Shown here in pieces: positions 19,717 to 27,018 of a stretch of DNA of 64,000 nucleotides. Position numbers and translations under genes: made by a program. Location of the stretch: the NCBI RefSeq assembly GCF_014127485.1, contig NZ_CP059903.1:1612001-1676000 (forward strand). Direction: 5' to 3'. How positions within the stretch are numbered: the stretch's first letter is position 1; each line of letters opens with the position of its first letter. Under the pieces are notes generated by a model. It was given only the letters and a program-made list of their open reading frames with translations, was not told where the DNA came from and ran no database searches. Source of the stretch: Nocardioides dongkuii. GTDB taxonomy: Bacteria; Actinomycetota; Actinomycetes; Propionibacteriales; Nocardioidaceae.

Positions 19717-20187
19717 GTGAGCGACCTGAGGCTGGACGACGCGGACCCCCCGCTGCTCGAGGAGACCTACCGCGAGCAGTGGCTGCCGCTGGTGCGGCTG
19801 GGCTTCCTGCTGACCGGATCGCGCGAGACCGCCGAGGACGTCGTGCAGAGCGCGTTCGCCTCGGCCCAGTCGCGCTGGGACCGGATCGACGACCCCCCGG
19901 CGTACCTGCGCCGCAGCGTCGTCAACCTCGCCAAGGACGGGCAGCGGCGCGAGTTCCGGCGTCGTCGCCTGCCCGCCGACGCCGAGCCGGTCACCGCCAT
20001 CCCGGAGGTCGACGAGACCTGGGCGCTCGTCCGCCGGCTGCCGACCACGCAGCGGGCCGTCGTCGTCCTGCACTTCTACGAGGACCTCCCGCTCGTGGAG
20101 ATCGGCCGGCTGCTGGACCGGCCGGCCAGCACCGTGCGCTCGGACCTGCGCCGCGCCCTCGCCCGACTCCGGAAGGACCTGCCATGA
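19717..20187 (+). CDS. SigE-family ECF RNA polymerase sigma factor
   Basis: A 156-residue sigma-70 factor with region 2 (PLVRLGFLLTGSRETAEDVV, then QSRWDRIDDPPAYLRR) and region 4 (LPTTQRAVVVLHFYEDLPLV with ASTVRSDLRRALARLRKDL). No region 1 or 3. The SigE subfamily of actinobacteria usually lacks a classical zinc anti-sigma factor and instead has a membrane protein gene directly downstream, as here. GTG start at 19717. Its TGA overlaps the ATG of the next gene, so translation is coupled. Confidence 0.92.
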   Translation: MSDLRLDDADPPLLEETYREQWLPLVRLGFLLTGSRETAEDVVQSAFASAQSRWDRIDDPPAYLRRSVVNLAKDGQRREFRRRRLPADAEPVTAIPEVDETWALVRRLPTTQRAVVVLHFYEDLPLVEIGRLLDRPASTVRSDLRRALARLRKDLP

Positions 20188-20903
20188 CCCCGCTCGACCA
20201 CGACGACGTCGAGGACGACCTCGACCAGCGGCTGCGCCGCACCCTGACTGCTGTCGCCGACACCGTGCAGGGCGACCCGGGGGCCGTCCCGGCCGCCGCC
20301 CGCCGTCGTCCGCGGCGCCGCCGGGGGCCGCTGGTCGCCGCCGGTGCGGCGGTCGCCGCCCTCCCGCTCGCCGCTGCCGCGGTGGTCGGGTTCGGCCCCG
20401 AGCACGTCGACCGGATCCCGCCCGCGGACCCGATCCTCAGCGACAGCCTGGACGGGCAGCGCTACTGGGTCGTCGACGGCAGGCAGGTGCCGCGCTGCGA
20501 GGGCCACCCGTCCGGCATCGAGCTGGTCCTCGAGGAGAACAACACCGTCGGCCAGGAGTGGAACACCACCGGGGCGTTCTTCGGCAGCCCGACGCGCGAC
20601 GGGTGCCCGCCGACCGCCCCGCGGAACCCGCCGGAGCACACCTACGACGCCGACGGCGGCTCGGTGATCGGCGACGGCTTCCTCTGGATGGGTGCCCTCC
20701 ACCCCGACGTGGACCAGGTGCGGGTGTCCCTCGGCGGCGGTGACCCGTTCGACGCCGCGACCTTCGAGCACGAGGGCGGTACCTACTACGTGCTCGAGGT
20801 GCCGCCCGGCACCGCCGCGTTCACCGTCGACTACCTGGTCGACGGCCGGGTGCTCGTGCCGCCGGTGGGCGAGCGCGCCGAGCACGTCGTACCGCGCGGT
20901 TGA
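20184..20903 (+). CDS. Hypothetical single-pass membrane protein coupled to a sigma factor
   Basis: A 239-residue protein. Residues 1-46 are cytoplasmic and end in an Arg-rich cluster, about 47-67 form one transmembrane helix, and the rest is probably extracytoplasmic, with two Cys (CEGHPSG and DGCPPTAP) that could form a disulfide. No anti-sigma zinc motif (HxxxCxxC) is present. ATGA overlap with the sigma gene implies a shared job, perhaps sensing or sigma regulation; this is inference only. No known domain recognised. Confidence 0.7.
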   Translation: MTPLDHDDVEDDLDQRLRRTLTAVADTVQGDPGAVPAAARRRPRRRRGPLVAAGAAVAALPLAAAAVVGFGPEHVDRIPPADPILSDSLDGQRYWVVDGRQVPRCEGHPSGIELVLEENNTVGQEWNTTGAFFGSPTRDGCPPTAPRNPPEHTYDADGGSVIGDGFLWMGALHPDVDQVRVSLGGGDPFDAATFEHEGGTYYVLEVPPGTAAFTVDYLVDGRVLVPPVGERAEHVVPRG

Positions 20904-20935
20904 CGCGGCCGTCGGGGGCCTGCTCGGGTGGCCCC

Positions 20936-21502
20936 ATGGCAGACCCCCACGACGAGGCGGCCCTGGGCTGGGTGGCCGTGACCTACGGCGGGCTCGCGGA
21001 CCTGCTGGCGGCCGACGAGGACGCCTGGGACGCCGCGTCGCTGTGCGAGGGATGGCGGGTGCGCCACGTCGTCGCGCACGTGACGATGCCGGTGCGGCTC
21101 ACGCCCGAGTCGTACGGCGCCGAGATGGCGGCCGCCGGCGGTGACTTCGGCGTGCTGTCCGACACCGTGGCGGCCCGGGACGCCACGCTGCCCGCCGCCG
21201 ACCTGCTCGACCAGCTCCGGTCGCCGGACCTGCACGCATGGCAGCCGCCCGGCGGGGGAGCCGTCGGCGCGCTGACGCTCGCGGTCGTCCACTCCCTGGA
21301 CGTGACCGTCGCGCTGGGCCGGCCGCCGGTCGCGCCTCCCGAAGCGGTGAGCGCGGTCCTCGACCAGCTGGTCGTCTCGGGCGGGGCGTGGTTCGGCGTC
21401 GACCCGGCCGGGGTGCAGCGGGAGGGCGCCGACCCCGGCAGCCTGGTCGCCCTGCTGAGCGGCCGGACGCTGCCCGATGGCCGGTCGCTGCCGCGTGCCT
21501 GA
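20936..21502 (+). CDS. Maleylpyruvate isomerase family mycothiol-dependent enzyme
   Basis: A 188-residue DinB-like four-helix protein. The N-terminal MDMPI domain contains SLCEGWRVRHVVAHVTMP, whose His together with VVHSLDVTVALG form the expected metal/thiol site. Actinobacterial members use mycothiol to isomerise or conjugate small molecules; the substrate here is unknown. ATG at 20936. Last gene before a very strong hairpin and the opposing ceoC. Confidence 0.8.
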   Translation: MADPHDEAALGWVAVTYGGLADLLAADEDAWDAASLCEGWRVRHVVAHVTMPVRLTPESYGAEMAAAGGDFGVLSDTVAARDATLPAADLLDQLRSPDLHAWQPPGGGAVGALTLAVVHSLDVTVALGRPPVAPPEAVSAVLDQLVVSGGAWFGVDPAGVQREGADPGSLVALLSGRTLPDGRSLPRA

Positions 21503-21578
21503 CGCGGCGGCCGCGGCGCGGCGTACTGGGCAGGGGGACTTCCCAGGGTCTCCTGCAACTTCCCAGCGACTGCAGGGG

Positions 21579-21628
21579 CTGGGGAGTTACGGGATCCCCG
21601 GTGAACCGGGGATCCCGTAACTCCCCAG
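21579..21628. terminator. Perfect 24-bp inverted repeat, probable bidirectional terminator
   Basis: Arms 21579-21602 and 21605-21628 are perfect reverse complements separated by only two bases. The left arm starts ctggggagttacggg. It separates the convergent mycothiol-enzyme and ceoC genes (ceoC stop at 21640). Exceptionally long for a terminator stem. Confidence 0.8.
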
Positions 21629-21639
21629 CAGCGACCCCC

Positions 21640-22311
21640 TCAGCCCCCGTGCGCGGAGGGCGCGAGCAGCCGCTCGAGGTCGTCCTCGCCGTCGGCGTGG
21701 ACGACGAACAGCAGCTCGTCGCCGGACTCGACCGGCTGCTCGGGGTCGGGCACGTAGACCTGGCCGTCACGCAGGATGGTGACCAGGGCGCAGTTCTCCG
21801 GCAGCGGGATCAGCCCCGTCGGCTTGCCGACGTACGGCGAGTCCGCGGGCAGCGTCATCTCGACCAGGTTGGCCTGGCCCTGGCGGAAGGTGAACAGCCG
21901 CACCAGGTCGCCGACCGTGACCGCCTCCTCGACCAGCGCGGACATGATCCGCGGGGTCGAGACGTTGACGTCGACGCCCCAGGCCTCGGTGAACAGCCAC
22001 TCGTTGTTGGGGTGGTTGACCCGCCCCACCGTGCGCGGGACGCCGAACTCGGTCTTGGCGAGCAGCGAGGTGACCAGGTTGACCTTGTCGTCGCCGGTCG
22101 CGGCGATGACGACGTCGCACTGGTCGAGCCGTGCCTCCTCGAGCGAGGAGAGCTCGCAGGAGTCGGCGAGCAGCCACTCGGCGTCGGGCACCCGCTCGGG
22201 CTTGATCGAGTCGGGGCTCTTGTCGACCAGCAGCACCTGGTGGCCGTTCTGGATCAGCTCGCGGGCGATCGAGCGCCCCACAGCGCCGGCGCCGGCGATG
22301 GCGACTCTCAT
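21640..22311 (-). CDS. ceoC: TrkA-family potassium regulatory protein CeoC
   Basis: A 223-residue RCK/TrkA protein. The Rossmann nucleotide-binding domain begins MRVAIAGAGAVGRSIARELI; a TrkA-C domain follows from about residue 140 (PADSPYVGKPTGLIPLPEN). Such proteins bind NAD(H) or ATP at the cytoplasmic face and gate K+ transporters. Its ATG overlaps the stop of ceoB by one base (TGATG), so the pair is translationally coupled and probably works as a complex. Orthologous by position to Mycobacterium ceoC as recalled. Confidence 0.9.
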   Translation of the reverse strand: MRVAIAGAGAVGRSIARELIQNGHQVLLVDKSPDSIKPERVPDAEWLLADSCELSSLEEARLDQCDVVIAATGDDKVNLVTSLLAKTEFGVPRTVGRVNHPNNEWLFTEAWGVDVNVSTPRIMSALVEEAVTVGDLVRLFTFRQGQANLVEMTLPADSPYVGKPTGLIPLPENCALVTILRDGQVYVPDPEQPVESGDELLFVVHADGEDDLERLLAPSAHGG

Positions 22312-22973
22312 CAGTGCTCCTCGGGTCCGCGCTCGATGACCTGGTAGGCGTGCGCGGCGTTCTCCTCGCGCATCACCAGGTGGACCAGGTCGCCCTCCTG
22401 GATGACGCTCTCCCGGGACGGGAGCATGCCCTCGCCGAGCCGGTCGATCCACGCGATCCGGCTCATCGACTGCTCCTGGAAGACGACGGTCCGCTGGCCG
22501 ACCCAGCGCTCCGGCATCGGCACCTGGTCGAGCCGGACGGTGCCGGACGGGTCGCGGTAGTCGGGCTCGGCGCCGACGGGGAGCAGCCGGCGCAGCACCT
22601 GGTCGGCCGTCCACTTCACCGTCGCGACGGTGGTGATGCCGAGCCGCTGGTAGACCTCGGCGCGGCCCGGGTCGTAGATCCGCGCGACGACCTGCTGGAT
22701 GCCGAAGGTCTCGCGCGCCACGCGGGCCGCGATGATGTTGGAGTTGTCGCCCGAGGAGACCGCCGCGAACGCGTCGGCGCGCTTGATCCCCGCCTTCTCC
22801 AGCACCTCCTGGTCGAAGCCGATCCCGGTCACCTTGTCCCCGTTGAAACCGGGGCCGAGGCGCCGGAAGGCGTCGGGCTCGCTGTCGATGATCGACACCG
22901 TGTGGTTGCGGTCCTCGAGGCTGCGGGCGAGCGTCGAACCGACGCGGCCACAGCCCATGATCACGACATGCAC
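22311..22973 (-). CDS. ceoB: TrkA-family potassium regulatory protein CeoB
   Basis: A 220-residue RCK/TrkA protein with nucleotide-binding motif MGCGRVGSTLARSLEDRNH and the acidic strand end IDSEPDAF. The C-terminal TrkA-C domain contains REENAAHAYQVIE. I place the start at the GTG at 22973 (MHVVIMGCG), since the Rossmann fold begins there. Divergent from the KimA-like permease, with 58 bp between the starts. No TrkH/TrkG subunit lies in the window, so the divergent permease is the likely partner. Confidence 0.9.
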   Translation of the reverse strand: MHVVIMGCGRVGSTLARSLEDRNHTVSIIDSEPDAFRRLGPGFNGDKVTGIGFDQEVLEKAGIKRADAFAAVSSGDNSNIIAARVARETFGIQQVVARIYDPGRAEVYQRLGITTVATVKWTADQVLRRLLPVGAEPDYRDPSGTVRLDQVPMPERWVGQRTVVFQEQSMSRIAWIDRLGEGMLPSRESVIQEGDLVHLVMREENAAHAYQVIERGPEEH

Positions 22974-23031
22974 GGGTGAACCGTATCCCTTCGGCGCCGG
23001 GGATCTCGCCGTTGTCGTACCGTGTGCGCTC

Positions 23032-25071
23032 GTGGGTGCCGGTGACGTCTCGAAGCGGATCCTGCTGGGACGCAAGCTCCGCAGCTCCCAGCTGGGTGAG
23101 ACGCTCCTGCCCAAACGCATCGCGATGCCCGTCTTCGCCAGCGACGCGCTCTCCTCGGTGGCCTACGCACCCGACGAGGTCTTCATCATGCTCTCGCTCG
23201 CCGGGGCCTCGGCGTACGTCTGGTCCTGGAAGATCGCGCTCGCCGTCGCCCTGGTGATGGCGGTCGTGATCGCCTCCTACCGCCAGACCGTGCACGCCTA
23301 CCCCAGCGGCGGTGGCGACTACGAGGTCGCGATGGTCAACCTCGGGCGCAGCGCGGGCACGACGGTCGCGAGCGCGCTGCTGGTCGACTACGTGCTCACC
23401 GTGGCGGTCTCGATCTCCTCGGGGGCGCAGTACGCCGCGTCCGCGATCCCGGCCCTGGAGGGCCACGAGGCCACCGCGGCGTCCCTCGCGGTCGTCGTGC
23501 TGATGGCGATGAACCTGCGCGGCATCCGCGAGTCCGGCCGGTTCTTCGCGGTCCCGACGTACGCGTTCATGGTCGCGATCCTCGGCATGTGCGCCTACGG
23601 GTTCCTCCGGATGGTCACCGGCGACCTGCCCGACGTCGAGAGCGCCGATCTCGTCATCCAGCCGGAGGCCGGCCTCGACCAGCCGCTGACGACGCTCGGG
23701 CTCCTGCTGCTGCTGGCCCGGGCGTTCTCGTCCGGCTGCGCGGCGCTCACCGGAGTCGAGGCGATCTCCAACGGCGTGCCGGCGTTCCAGCGTCCGAAGA
23801 GCAAGAACGCCGCGACCACGCTGCTGCTGCTCGGCCTGATCGCGATCACCATGATGGTGAGCGTCATCGTCCTGGCCCGCCAGATGGGCGTGCGGATGGT
23901 CGACCCGCACGACCTGGACCGGCTCTCGCGCGACGGCGAGCCGGTGCCGCCCGACTACGACCAGCACGCCGTGATCGCCCAGATCGCCCGGGCCGTGTTC
24001 GACGGCTTCGACCCGGGCTTCTACTTCGTGATCACGGTGACCGGCGTCATCCTGGTGCTGGCGGCCAACACGGCGTTCAACGGGTTCCCGGTGCTGGGCT
24101 CGATCCTGGCCCGGGACGGCTTCGCCCCGCGCGCGCTCGGCTCGCGCGGCGACCGGCTGGCGTACAGCAACGGCATCGTCTTCCTCGCGGCGATGGCGAT
24201 CGTGCTGATCCTGGCCTTCGACGCCGAGCCGACCCGCCTGATCCAGCTCTACATCGTCGGCGTCTTCGTCTCCTTCAACCTCAGCCAGCTCGGCATGATC
24301 CGGCACTGGACCCGCCACCTGGCCACCGAGCGGGACCCCGCCGCGCGGCGGAAGATGACCCGGTCGCGAGCCATCAACACCGTCGGGCTGGTGATGACCG
24401 CGGTGGTGCTGGTGATCGTGATGATCACCAAGTTCCTCGCCGGCGCGTGGATCACCATCCTGGCGATGGCCGGCTTCTACATGCTGATGCGCGGCATCCG
24501 GCGCCACTACGACCACGTCGCCCTCGAGCTCGCCGCCGACGAGGACGACAAGGTGCTGCCGACCCGGGTGCACGCGATCGTGCTGGTCTCCAAGCTGCAC
24601 AAGCCGACCCTGCGGGCGCTCGCGTTCGCCAAGGCCACCCGGCCCAGCTCCCTGGAGGGCGTGTACGTCGCCACGGACGACGAGGCGACCCAGCAGCTCC
24701 TCCAGGAGTGGGACGAGCGGCGGATGGACGTGCCCCTCAAGGTCCTGCACTCGCCGTACCGTGAGCTGGTGCGCCCGGTCGTCGAGTACGCCACCGAGAT
24801 CCGTCGCGCCAACCCGCGCGGCGTGGTCGCCGTCTACATCCCGGAGTACGTCGTCGGGCGCTGGTGGGAGCAGCTGCTGCACAACCAGACCGCGCTGCGG
24901 CTCAAGGGCCGGCTGCTGTTCACCCCGGGCGTCATGGTCACCTCGGTGCCGTTCCAGCTGCGGTCCTCCCAGATCGCCCGCGAGCGCGAGCTGCGCGACG
25001 ACCTCCGGGTCCGCCCGGGCGACCTGCGGCGCGGCAAGGTCGACGAGCGCAGCCGGAAGGACCCGCGGTAG
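23032..25071 (+). CDS. APC-superfamily permease, KimA/Rv2690c-like (probable potassium importer)
   Basis: A 679-residue protein. The N-terminal membrane domain has about 12 helices and starts with LLPKRIAMPVFASDALSSVA, followed by YPSGGGDYEVAMVNLG and SGCAALTGVEAISNGVPAF. The last about 190 residues form a soluble alpha/beta domain. This architecture matches Bacillus KimA (YdaO), a K+ importer regulated by c-di-AMP, and mycobacterial Rv2690c. Proximity to ceoB/ceoC supports potassium transport; an amino-acid substrate remains possible. GTG at 23032. The downstream methyltransferase starts 3 bp after its stop. Confidence 0.85.
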   Translation: MGAGDVSKRILLGRKLRSSQLGETLLPKRIAMPVFASDALSSVAYAPDEVFIMLSLAGASAYVWSWKIALAVALVMAVVIASYRQTVHAYPSGGGDYEVAMVNLGRSAGTTVASALLVDYVLTVAVSISSGAQYAASAIPALEGHEATAASLAVVVLMAMNLRGIRESGRFFAVPTYAFMVAILGMCAYGFLRMVTGDLPDVESADLVIQPEAGLDQPLTTLGLLLLLARAFSSGCAALTGVEAISNGVPAFQRPKSKNAATTLLLLGLIAITMMVSVIVLARQMGVRMVDPHDLDRLSRDGEPVPPDYDQHAVIAQIARAVFDGFDPGFYFVITVTGVILVLAANTAFNGFPVLGSILARDGFAPRALGSRGDRLAYSNGIVFLAAMAIVLILAFDAEPTRLIQLYIVGVFVSFNLSQLGMIRHWTRHLATERDPAARRKMTRSRAINTVGLVMTAVVLVIVMITKFLAGAWITILAMAGFYMLMRGIRRHYDHVALELAADEDDKVLPTRVHAIVLVSKLHKPTLRALAFAKATRPSSLEGVYVATDDEATQQLLQEWDERRMDVPLKVLHSPYRELVRPVVEYATEIRRANPRGVVAVYIPEYVVGRWWEQLLHNQTALRLKGRLLFTPGVMVTSVPFQLRSSQIARERELRDDLRVRPGDLRRGKVDERSRKDPR

Positions 25072-25073
25072 CC

Positions 25074-26225
25074 GTGGGTCACCGCCATCCCCGGACCCGG
25101 AAGCCGCGCGGGCGCTCCCGCGTCGGCGAGCGCTTCGAGGCGGAGGTCGGCCCGGTCGCCCACGGCGGGCACTGCGTGGTCCGGCTGCCCGAGCCCGAGA
25201 GCCGGGTCGTCTTCGTCCGCCACGCGATCCCGGGGGAGCGCGTCGTCCTCGAGGTCACCGAGGGCACCGACGGCGACCGGTTCTGGCGGGCGGACGCGGT
25301 GGAGGTGCTCGCGGCGTCCCCGGACCGGGTGGTGCCGCCCTGCCCGTTCGCGGGCCCGGGCCTGTGCGGCGGCTGCGACTTCCAGCACGTGCGGCTCGGG
25401 CGGCAGCGCGAGCTGAAGGCCGACGTGGTCCGCGAGCAGCTCTCCCGGCTCGCCGGCCTCGACGTCGCGGTGACGGTCGAGGGCGTGCCGGGCGACGTCC
25501 CCGAGGTGGAGCTGGGCCTGCGCTGGCGCACCCGTCAGCAGTACGTCCACCTGGCCGACGGCGGCATCGGCATGCGCCGGCACCGCTCGCGCGACGTCAT
25601 CCGGATCGACGACTGCCGGATCGCCCACCCCGACGCCCGCGAGCCCGCCCCCGGCACGGTCGTCGAGGAGGTCGACGGGCGCCGCTTCGAGGTGGCGGCC
25701 GACGGGTTCTGGCAGGTGCACCCGGGCGCCCCGCAGACGCTGGTCGGCGCCGTCCTCGACGCGCTCCGCCCGCAGCCGGGCGAGACCTGCCTGGACCTGT
25801 ACGCCGGCGTGGGGCTGTTCTCGCGGTTCCTCGCCGACGCGGTGGGGGAGTCCGGCCGGGTGGTCGCGGTCGAGGGGGACCGGCAGGCCTCGGCGCTGTC
25901 GGCGCTGAACGTGTCGACGGCCGACGTACGCGCTGGGGACGTCGGCGAGGTGCTGGCCACGGCGTACGACGACCCCTTCGACCTCGTCGTCCTCGACCCG
26001 CCGCGCGAGGGCGCGCGCCGACCGGTCGTCGAGCAGGTCGTGGCCCGCCGGCCCCGAGCGGTCGCGTACGTCGCGTGCGACCCGGCCGCGCTGGCCCGTG
26101 ACGTGGGGATCTTCGCCGAGCACGGCTACCTGCTGCGGTCGCTGCGCGCACTCGACCTGTTCCCGATGACGCACCACGTCGAATGCGTCGCCCTGCTGGA
26201 GAAAACAGACCCTGACCTGCGCTGA
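25074..26225 (+). CDS. TrmA/RlmD-family class I SAM-dependent RNA uracil-C5 methyltransferase
   Basis: A 383-residue enzyme expected to methylate a uridine in 23S rRNA or tRNA. An N-terminal TRAM-like domain is followed by the Fe-S cysteines (PPCPFAGPGLCGGCDFQH and IDDCRIA), the SAM motif CLDLYAGVGLFSRF, the DPPREGARR motif, and the catalytic Cys in VACDPAALARD. The C-terminus reads FPMTHHVECVALLEKTDPDL. The MTHHVECVA codons are duplicated at 31900-31926, so the final residues after this point may have been supplied by an integrated element. GTG start at 25074. Confidence 0.9.
   Translation: MGHRHPRTRKPRGRSRVGERFEAEVGPVAHGGHCVVRLPEPESRVVFVRHAIPGERVVLEVTEGTDGDRFWRADAVEVLAASPDRVVPPCPFAGPGLCGGCDFQHVRLGRQRELKADVVREQLSRLAGLDVAVTVEGVPGDVPEVELGLRWRTRQQYVHLADGGIGMRRHRSRDVIRIDDCRIAHPDAREPAPGTVVEEVDGRRFEVAADGFWQVHPGAPQTLVGAVLDALRPQPGETCLDLYAGVGLFSRFLADAVGESGRVVAVEGDRQASALSALNVSTADVRAGDVGEVLATAYDDPFDLVVLDPPREGARRPVVEQVVARRPRAVAYVACDPAALARDVGIFAEHGYLLRSLRALDLFPMTHHVECVALLEKTDPDLR
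26162..26188. repeat. Putative attL: left copy of 27-bp direct repeat in the methyltransferase 3' end
   Basis: Positions 26162-26188 match 31900-31926 with one mismatch in 27 bases; 17 bases (26172-26188, caccacgtcgaatgcgt) are identical. The left copy encodes the conserved MTHHVECV segment. An integrase remnant begins about 110 bp to the right, as expected for an integrase-linked attachment site. Confidence 0.75.
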
Positions 26226-26295
26226 TGCGATCTGGGCTCTCGGGCTTGGGTCCCGAGAACGGGCCTTGAGGCTCACTCGGGCTCACTTTGAGTTC

Positions 26296-26727
26296 TCAGG
26301 CTCGGGTTGTGACGCCTCCCTCGCTCTGTTGGAGAGTCCGTTGTGGCCACAGGCCGGCGGAACGCGTGGGGTGAAACGTCCTGGAGCGCGGCGAGGTCTG
26401 CGTAGTCGGCGAGGTGGCGGATATGCCCCAGCCGGCCCGGGACGTTGGTGGGGAAGGGCCACGTGCCGTTGCGCGTGATGAACACTGCGTCGAGGTCGTT
26501 CGGTGTCTGGCCAACCTTGCGTCGGCGTAGCAGCACTGCAGCCCAGTCCGGGAGCGCGATGGGGGGATCGCGGCGTGGGTCTTGCCGTAGTCGACCTGCT
26601 TGCCTTTCGAGGTGATCTGGCCGTCCACCACCAGCCACGGGAACCACCCGTCGTCGTCCGGCCGTTCGGGAGGCGGCGTCAGCTCGATGTCGGACCATCG
26701 AAGGGCGAGCAGTTCGCCGATTCGCAT
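26296..26727 (-). pseudogene. Tyrosine recombinase/integrase remnant (frameshifted, both ends lost)
   Basis: The reverse strand from 26727 reads MRIGELLALRWSDIELT, the box I of tyrosine recombinases with its catalytic Arg, followed by DGQITSKGKQVDYGKTHAAI. At the G6 run at 26561-26566 the homology moves to another frame: LPDWAAVLLRRRK, VFITRNGTWPFP, and SPHAFRR with the box II HxxR. After that, the second His/Trp and the nucleophilic Tyr are missing. No convincing N-terminal core-binding domain is found upstream. It is therefore a nonfunctional relic of the enzyme that probably integrated this island. Confidence 0.82.
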
Positions 26728-27018
26728 GCAGCAGGCGGTGGGACCTGCACCGTGTTCGTCTGACCCATACGGGTGCGCGGGCGATGGGTCCTTCTTCGAG
26801 TCGGTTCTCGCAGATCACTCGAAGGATCACCCGGTGGCCGTCCTCCTTGTGGGAGACAGGCTCACCGCGGTGTCGTCGTACACCACTCATGTGGACTCCA
26901 CTAGTGACGCATGCCCGGTCGTTCTGGGGGCGAAAGGCAGTTGTTCGGCACATCGATCGTTCCTAGCGTCGAAGTCAGTCGTTTCGCCTCGGCTCGGCTC
27001 CTCGACGAAAGGCACGCC
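26728..27018. other. Noncoding stretch between integrase relic and gadC
   Basis: No supported gene. It may hold decayed 5' sequence of the recombinase on the reverse strand and the promoter of the gad operon on the forward strand. A purine-rich GAAAGG (27008-27013) lies just before the gadC ATG. Confidence 0.5.

Noticed and set aside
22974..23031. c-di-AMP (ydaO) riboswitch before the KimA-like permease
   Set aside because: Only 58 bp separate the divergent starts, too short for that riboswitch.
21640..24882. Single 1080-codon reverse frame joining ceoC with sequence opposite the permease
   Set aside because: Only the first 223 residues downstream of the ATG at 22311 are real; ceoB occupies a different frame and the rest is antisense to the permease.
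26162..26188. tRNA gene as integration target of the island
   Set aside because: No cloverleaf or T-loop motif is found at either repeat; the repeat lies in a protein-coding 3' end.
26273..26953. 226-codon reverse frame as an intact integrase
   Set aside because: Only its middle part resembles a recombinase; box I is in another frame and the catalytic Tyr region is absent.
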